Positions 60,117 to 64,000 of a DNA stretch of 64,000 nt are shown here, in pieces. Both the position numbers and the translations under genes were made by a program. The stretch is taken from contig JBFWUB010000015.1 of assembly GCA_050247515.1 (NCBI GenBank), positions 1 to 64,000 on the forward strand, given 5' to 3'. This stretch comes from RAM1 sp050247515 (GTDB lineage: Bacteria; Pseudomonadota; Gammaproteobacteria; Burkholderiales; Burkholderiaceae_C). Position 1 is the stretch's first letter. Every line of letters begins with the position of its first letter. A model generated the notes under the pieces. The model had not been told where the DNA came from and did no database searches. It was given only the letters and a program-made list of their open reading frames with translations.

Positions 60117-60778
60117 GCCTTCTTCTCCTCGGCGGGCGCGGCGACGGGTTCGGGCGCTGGCCGCGTGGCGGCGAGTTTCACCACCTCGAAACGGTCGCTC
60201 GCGCGCACGCGCACCTGCTGCGACGGATCCATGTGCTTGCTGTCCTTGCGCTCGCGCAGGGTCAGCGCGATGGCGGCGATCATGGCCACCAGCAGGATCA
60301 CGGCCGCGATCTCCAGCGGGTACAGGTACTGCGAATACAGCAGCTTGCCCAGCTCCTTGGTGTTGGAGTACTGCTCGACGGCCTGCCCGGCCACCTGCGC
60401 CACGGCAGCGGGCGCCTTGGGTTCGTCGGTCACGCGAAACCCGCCCATCAGCACGGCGGCCATTTCCAGCGCTATGAGCGCGCCCACGGTGGCTGCCAGC
60501 GGAAAATGCTTCCAGAAGTTCTGGCGGATGCTGTCCATGTTGATGTCCAGCATCATCACCACAAACAGGAACAGCACCATCACCGCACCCACGTACACCA
60601 GTACAAGCGAGATTGCGAGGAACTCCGCCTTCAGCAGGATCCACACGGCGGCGGCCTGGAAGAACGCGAGCACCAGGTACAGCGCCGCGTACACCGGGTT
60701 GCGCGCGGTGATCACGCGAAAGGCGGCAAACAGCAACACTGCCGCGAAGAGGTAAAAAAGGCCGGTCTTGACGTCCAT
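60113..60778 (-). CDS. nuoJ: NADH-quinone oxidoreductase subunit J
   Basis: Membrane subunit of complex I, 221 residues, with five helices in the first 170. Marks are NPVYAALYLVLAFFQAAAVWI (about 27-47) and LVYVGAVMVLFLFVVMML (about 60-77, containing the conserved pi-bulge helix). The C-terminal soluble tail (about 185-221) is Lys/Arg/Ala-rich and specific to this lineage. 39 bp separate it from nuoI. Confidence 0.96.
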   Translation of the reverse strand: MDVKTGLFYLFAAVLLFAAFRVITARNPVYAALYLVLAFFQAAAVWILLKAEFLAISLVLVYVGAVMVLFLFVVMMLDINMDSIRQNFWKHFPLAATVGALIALEMAAVLMGGFRVTDEPKAPAAVAQVAGQAVEQYSNTKELGKLLYSQYLYPLEIAAVILLVAMIAAIALTLRERKDSKHMDPSQQVRVRASDRFEVVKLAATRPAPEPVAAPAEEKKA

Positions 60779-60817
60779 GGGGCTATTTCTTTGGGGGGTG
60801 TCCGGGGTCGTCTCAGC

Positions 60818-61327
60818 TCAACGGTACTTGGCGTCGGCCGACTTGGCTGCGGCGATCTCGCTTTCGTAGCGGTCGCCCACGGCCAGCAGCATGTCCTTGG
60901 TGAAATACAGGTCGCCGCGCTTTTCGCCGTGGTATTCCAGGATGTGCGTCTCGACGATGGAGTCCACGGGGCAGCTTTCCTCGCAGAAACCGCAGAAGAT
61001 GCACTTGGTCAGGTCGATGTCGTAGCGCGTGGTGCGGCGCGAACCGTCGTCGCGCACGTCGGACTCGATGGTGATCGCCATGGCCGGGCAGACAGCCTCG
61101 CACAGCTTGCAGGCAATGCAGCGCTCTTCGCCGTTCTCATAACGGCGCAGCGCGTGCAGGCCGCGAAAGCGCGGGGACAGCGGGGTTTTTTCTTCCGGGA
61201 ACTGGACCGTGATCTTGCGCGCGAACGCGTACTTGCCGGTGATGGCCAGACCCTTGAACAGTTCCACCAGCATGAAGCTGGACAGGAAGTCCTTGAGCGA
61301 GAAGGGGGCAGAGACAGCGGTACTCAT
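60818..61327 (-). CDS. nuoI: NADH-quinone oxidoreductase subunit I (two 4Fe-4S ferredoxin)
   Basis: Peripheral-arm subunit holding clusters N6a and N6b on the electron path to quinone. The 169 residues have the two sets CIACKLCEAVCP and CIFCGFCEESCP. The start MSTAVSAPFSLKDFLSSFML and the membrane-proximal helix LFKGLAITGKYAFARK are typical. The ATG at 61327 lies 5 bp past the nuoH stop; the upstream open frame belongs to nuoH out of frame. Confidence 0.97.
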   Translation of the reverse strand: MSTAVSAPFSLKDFLSSFMLVELFKGLAITGKYAFARKITVQFPEEKTPLSPRFRGLHALRRYENGEERCIACKLCEAVCPAMAITIESDVRDDGSRRTTRYDIDLTKCIFCGFCEESCPVDSIVETHILEYHGEKRGDLYFTKDMLLAVGDRYESEIAAAKSADAKYR

Positions 61328-61332
61328 TTGGC

Positions 61333-62409
61333 TCACTTCCAGATGTTGAAGGGCGTCTGGATCCAGATGCCGACAACGACCAGCCACACCAGGGTGACGG
61401 GGATGAAAATCTTCCAGCCCAGACGCATGATCTGGTCGTAGCGGTAGCGCGGGAAGGTCGAGCGGACCCACAGGAACATGGTCACGACGCAGAAGGTCTT
61501 GATGCCCAGCCAGATCCAGCCCGGGATGAAATCCAGGAACGCCACCGGCGCCAGCCAGCCGCCCAGGAACATGATGACGGTCAGGATGGAGACCAGCCAC
61601 ATGTTGGCGTATTCGGCCAGGAAGAACATGGCAAAGCTCATGCCCGAGTACTCGATCATGTGGCCCGCGACGATTTCGGACTCGCCCTCGACCACGTCAA
61701 ACGGGTGGCGGTTGGTCTCTGCCAGGCCCGAGACGAAATACACCACGAAGATCGGCAGCAGCGGCAGCCAGTTCCACGACAGGAAGCTCAGGCCCATGTC
61801 GGCAAACATGCCCTTGCCCTGCCCCATGACGATGTCGGTCATGTTCAGGCTGGCCGACACCATGAGAACCACCACGAACGAGAAGCCCATGGCGATTTCA
61901 TAGCTCACCATCTGCGCCGAGGCGCGCAGCGCGCCCAGGAAGGCGTACTTGGAGTTGGACGCCCAGCCGGCAATGATCACGCCGTACACCTCCAGCGAGG
62001 TGATGGCCATCAGGAACAGCAGGCCGGCGTTGATGTTGGCCAGCGCCACGTCCGGGCCAAACGGGATCACCACCCACGCGGCCAGCGCCGGCATGATGGT
62101 CATGATCGGGCCCAGAAGGAACAGACCCTTGTTGGCGACCGTGGGAAGGATGATTTCCTTGGTCAGCAGCTTCAGCGCGTCGGCAATCGGCTGCAGCAGG
62201 CCCAGCGGTCCAATGCGGTTGGGGCCCACGCGGATCTGCGTGAAGCCAATCGCCTTGCGTTCCCACAGCGTGAGGTAAGCCACGGCGCCCATCAGCGGTG
62301 CGACCACCACGACGATCTTGATCAGGTTCCAGATGACGGGCCAGGCCAGGCTGGTCCACCAGCCTGCGGCCGACAGGCCCAGGCCCGCGTTGTAGATCAT
62401 GTCAATCAT
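61333..62409 (-). CDS. nuoH: NADH-quinone oxidoreductase subunit H
   Basis: Membrane subunit that helps form the quinone-binding site. The 358 residues have eight to nine helices. Marks are YLTLWERKAIGFTQIRVGPNR (about 46-66), PLGLLQPIADALKLLTKE, NRHPFDVVEGESEIVAG (about 234-250, acidic quinone-site loop) and FLWVRSTFPRYRYDQIMRLGWK (about 312-333). Start ATG overlaps the nuoG stop (ATGA). Complete. Confidence 0.97.
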   Translation of the reverse strand: MIDMIYNAGLGLSAAGWWTSLAWPVIWNLIKIVVVVAPLMGAVAYLTLWERKAIGFTQIRVGPNRIGPLGLLQPIADALKLLTKEIILPTVANKGLFLLGPIMTIMPALAAWVVIPFGPDVALANINAGLLFLMAITSLEVYGVIIAGWASNSKYAFLGALRASAQMVSYEIAMGFSFVVVLMVSASLNMTDIVMGQGKGMFADMGLSFLSWNWLPLLPIFVVYFVSGLAETNRHPFDVVEGESEIVAGHMIEYSGMSFAMFFLAEYANMWLVSILTVIMFLGGWLAPVAFLDFIPGWIWLGIKTFCVVTMFLWVRSTFPRYRYDQIMRLGWKIFIPVTLVWLVVVGIWIQTPFNIWK

Positions 62410-64000
62410 GCGGCCACCTCTTCACGGGCTGCGGCGGCGATGCCTGCGTTGCGCGCATCGGCCGTCATCTGCAGCGACGGCGCGCGGCGCACGATGCCGT
62501 CGAGCTGGTAGATGGATGCCGTCACGGGCGCGGGGCCTGCAGCAGCCAGGTTGATCGGGGCCGTGGTTGTGTTGTCCAGCTTGCCGGCTGCCACATGGGT
62601 CTGGCCGGCGTCCTGCGCGCCACGGGCCTGCGCAAGCACGTCCTGCGACGATTCGAACTCAAAGCCGGGCACGCCCATCAGGTTGGCCAGCACGCGCAGC
62701 ACCTTCCAGGCCGGGCGCGTCTCGCCCAGCGGCTTGACGACGGCATGGAAGCCCTGGACACGGCCCTCGGCGTTGACGAAGGTGCCCGAGGTTTCGGTGA
62801 ACGGGGCTATGGGCAGCAGCACATCGCTGATGTCCATGTTGGCCTTGAACGGGCTGAGCGTCACAACCATCTGGGCCTTGCCCAAGGCTGCGGCGCCTTG
62901 CGCGCCGGCGGCACTGTCAAAGCGCGGCTCGGTGTTGAGCAGCAGCACGGCTTTCAAGGCGCCACCCAGCATCTGGCCGGCATTCAGACCACCATCGCCA
63001 GGCTGCGCGCCTGCCAGCTGCGCACCCACGGTGTTGGCGGCTTCCGTGAGGTAGCCCACGGTCGCGCCGGTTTGCTGGCCGATCCAGTGGGCCAGCGCCA
63101 GCAGGCTGGACGCGGCGGCATGGTGCGCGGCCGCGTTGCCCAGCAGCACGGCCTTGCGATCGCCACCCAGCAGCGACTGGGCGATGGCTTTGGCAGCATC
63201 CGTCACATGGCCTGCGGCGGGTGCTTCAACACCCTTCTCGGCGGCGATGGCAGCGGCAACGTCGGCCAATACCTGCGCCCATTGCGCGGCGGGTGCAATG
63301 GCGCTATGGGCCAGCGGCATGGCCCAGTCGGGCGCGGTGTCGGTGATCGCGGACACCTTGCCGCCTTTCTTGATGGCCTGGCGGATGCGCTGCGCAAACA
63401 GCGGGTGGTCCTTGCGCAGGTTGGAGCCAACGACCAATACGCGCTGCAGCGACGACAGCGACGCGATGGACGTGCCCAGCCAACGAACGCCCTCGGCTTG
63501 CGGGAATTCCGCATTGCGCAGGCGGTAGTCAATGTTCTCGCTGCCCAGGCCGCGCATCAGCGCGCCGGCCAGGTACAGCTCTTCCACCGTGCTGTGCGGG
63601 CTGGCCAGGGTGCCGATGCTTTGCGCACCGTGGTCGGCCTTGATCTGGCGCAGGCCGTTGGCCACGTATTCCAGCGCGGTCTGCCAGTCCACCGTTTTCC
63701 ATTCACCGCCCTGCTTGAGCATGGGCGCCGTCAGGCGGTCGTCGCCGTTGAGCGCTTCGTACGAGAAGCGGTCGCGGTCGGCGATCCAGCATTCGTTGAC
63801 GTCTTCGTTTTCCAGCGGCACCACGCGCATGACCTTGTTGTTCTTGACCTGGACGATCAGGTTGGAACCGGTGGAGTCGTGCGGGCTGACCGACTTGCGA
63901 CGGCTCAGTTCCCAGGTGCGGGCGCTGTAACGGAACGGCTTGCTCGTGAGCGCGCCCACGGGGCAGATGTCGATCATGTTGCCCGACAGCTCGGAGTCCA
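62406..64000 (-). CDS. nuoG: NADH-quinone oxidoreductase subunit G (partial, N terminus beyond the window)
   Basis: Large iron-sulfur subunit of the peripheral arm. About 531 C-terminal residues are visible; the frame enters from the window edge (reading ELSGNMIDICPVG), so the N-terminal 2Fe-2S and 4Fe-4S part lies outside. The visible segment ICPVGALTSKPF ends the cluster domain, then a molybdopterin-oxidoreductase-like domain follows (RDRFSYEALNGDDRL, EYVANGLRQI, SNLRKDHPLFAQRIR, ISDVLLPIAPFTETSGTFVNAEGRVQ). An ATG at 63977 is internal and not the true start. Stop overlaps the nuoH start. Confidence 0.97.
   Translation of the reverse strand, partial: DSELSGNMIDICPVGALTSKPFRYSARTWELSRRKSVSPHDSTGSNLIVQVKNNKVMRVVPLENEDVNECWIADRDRFSYEALNGDDRLTAPMLKQGGEWKTVDWQTALEYVANGLRQIKADHGAQSIGTLASPHSTVEELYLAGALMRGLGSENIDYRLRNAEFPQAEGVRWLGTSIASLSSLQRVLVVGSNLRKDHPLFAQRIRQAIKKGGKVSAITDTAPDWAMPLAHSAIAPAAQWAQVLADVAAAIAAEKGVEAPAAGHVTDAAKAIAQSLLGGDRKAVLLGNAAAHHAAASSLLALAHWIGQQTGATVGYLTEAANTVGAQLAGAQPGDGGLNAGQMLGGALKAVLLLNTEPRFDSAAGAQGAAALGKAQMVVTLSPFKANMDISDVLLPIAPFTETSGTFVNAEGRVQGFHAVVKPLGETRPAWKVLRVLANLMGVPGFEFESSQDVLAQARGAQDAGQTHVAAGKLDNTTTAPINLAAAGPAPVTASIYQLDGIVRRAPSLQMTADARNAGIAAAAREEVAA

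Noticed and set aside
62406..63977. nuoG starting at the ATG at 63977
   Set aside because: The frame continues past the window edge with conserved NuoG residues (ELSGN) before that ATG, so it is internal.

Overview
The window is a high-GC, densely coding chromosomal segment of a betaproteobacterium, most likely order Burkholderiales and family Comamonadaceae. The evidence is the block pyrG-kdsA-eno-ftsB, the nuo operon followed by DUF2818, NUDIX and DUF1178 genes, the Bug/TctC-type solute receptors, and a REP-like repeat typical of this group. I see no rRNA, tRNA, CRISPR array, IS element, phage gene or replication origin. No stretch longer than 300 bases lacks a gene. Almost all genes look intact; the only partial one is nuoG at the right edge.

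Layout. 0.2-1.9 kb: dut and coaBC, leftward. 1.95-7.6 kb: a rightward operon, pyrG, kdsA, a DUF1330 gene, eno, ftsB, then a nicotinamide riboside uptake and kinase pair (pnuC plus a NadR-like kinase). 7.6-9.9 kb: hslO, a gamma-carbonic-anhydrase-like gene and a ferritin-like DUF455 gene. 9.9-15.4 kb: an FAD oxidoreductase with a tripartite-tricarboxylate-type binding protein and a divergent LysR regulator, then xerD, a second binding protein and an AEC permease. 16.3-19.9 kb: a DUF4124-like protein, queG, tsaE and amiC. 20-27.9 kb: an OsmB-like lipoprotein, a Rieske dioxygenase alpha/beta pair, a cyclophilin lipoprotein, an alpha/beta hydrolase, a DedA protein and a CHASE histidine kinase with its response regulator. 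27.9-31.2 kb: mutL, a lipoprotein hydrolase and a YgjP-type metallopeptidase.

31.3-35.6 kb holds the most unusual locus: a CesT-type secretion chaperone directly followed by a 1290-residue protein with the build of a very large type III effector. No secretion apparatus is visible. 35.7-38.5 kb: a Bcr/CflA exporter, miaA and an ABC ATPase. 38.5-46.1 kb is a patchwork: a DUF4143 ATPase, two GNATs, a secreted RTX/DUF4214-like protein, a NarL-type regulator, a hybrid kinase, a threonine-dehydratase-like enzyme and a SnoaL protein. It lies between the ABC ATPase and the FtsX-type permease that probably belongs with it. 46.1-53.4 kb: that permease, a Cds1-like PLP enzyme, an AttH-like lipocalin protein, a HEFAH metallopeptidase and an MsbA-like ABC exporter. 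53.4-64 kb: DUF1178, NUDIX, DUF2818 and nuoN-M-L-K-J-I-H-G (complex I), leftward.

Two themes stand out. Housekeeping pairs often found close together (tsaE-amiC, mutL-miaA, ABC ATPase-permease) are spread apart by accessory genes. Control elements are also unusual in places: a terminator inside a convergent coding sequence, perfect palindromes upstream of accessory genes, and a REP-like sequence read through in frame inside a permease gene.
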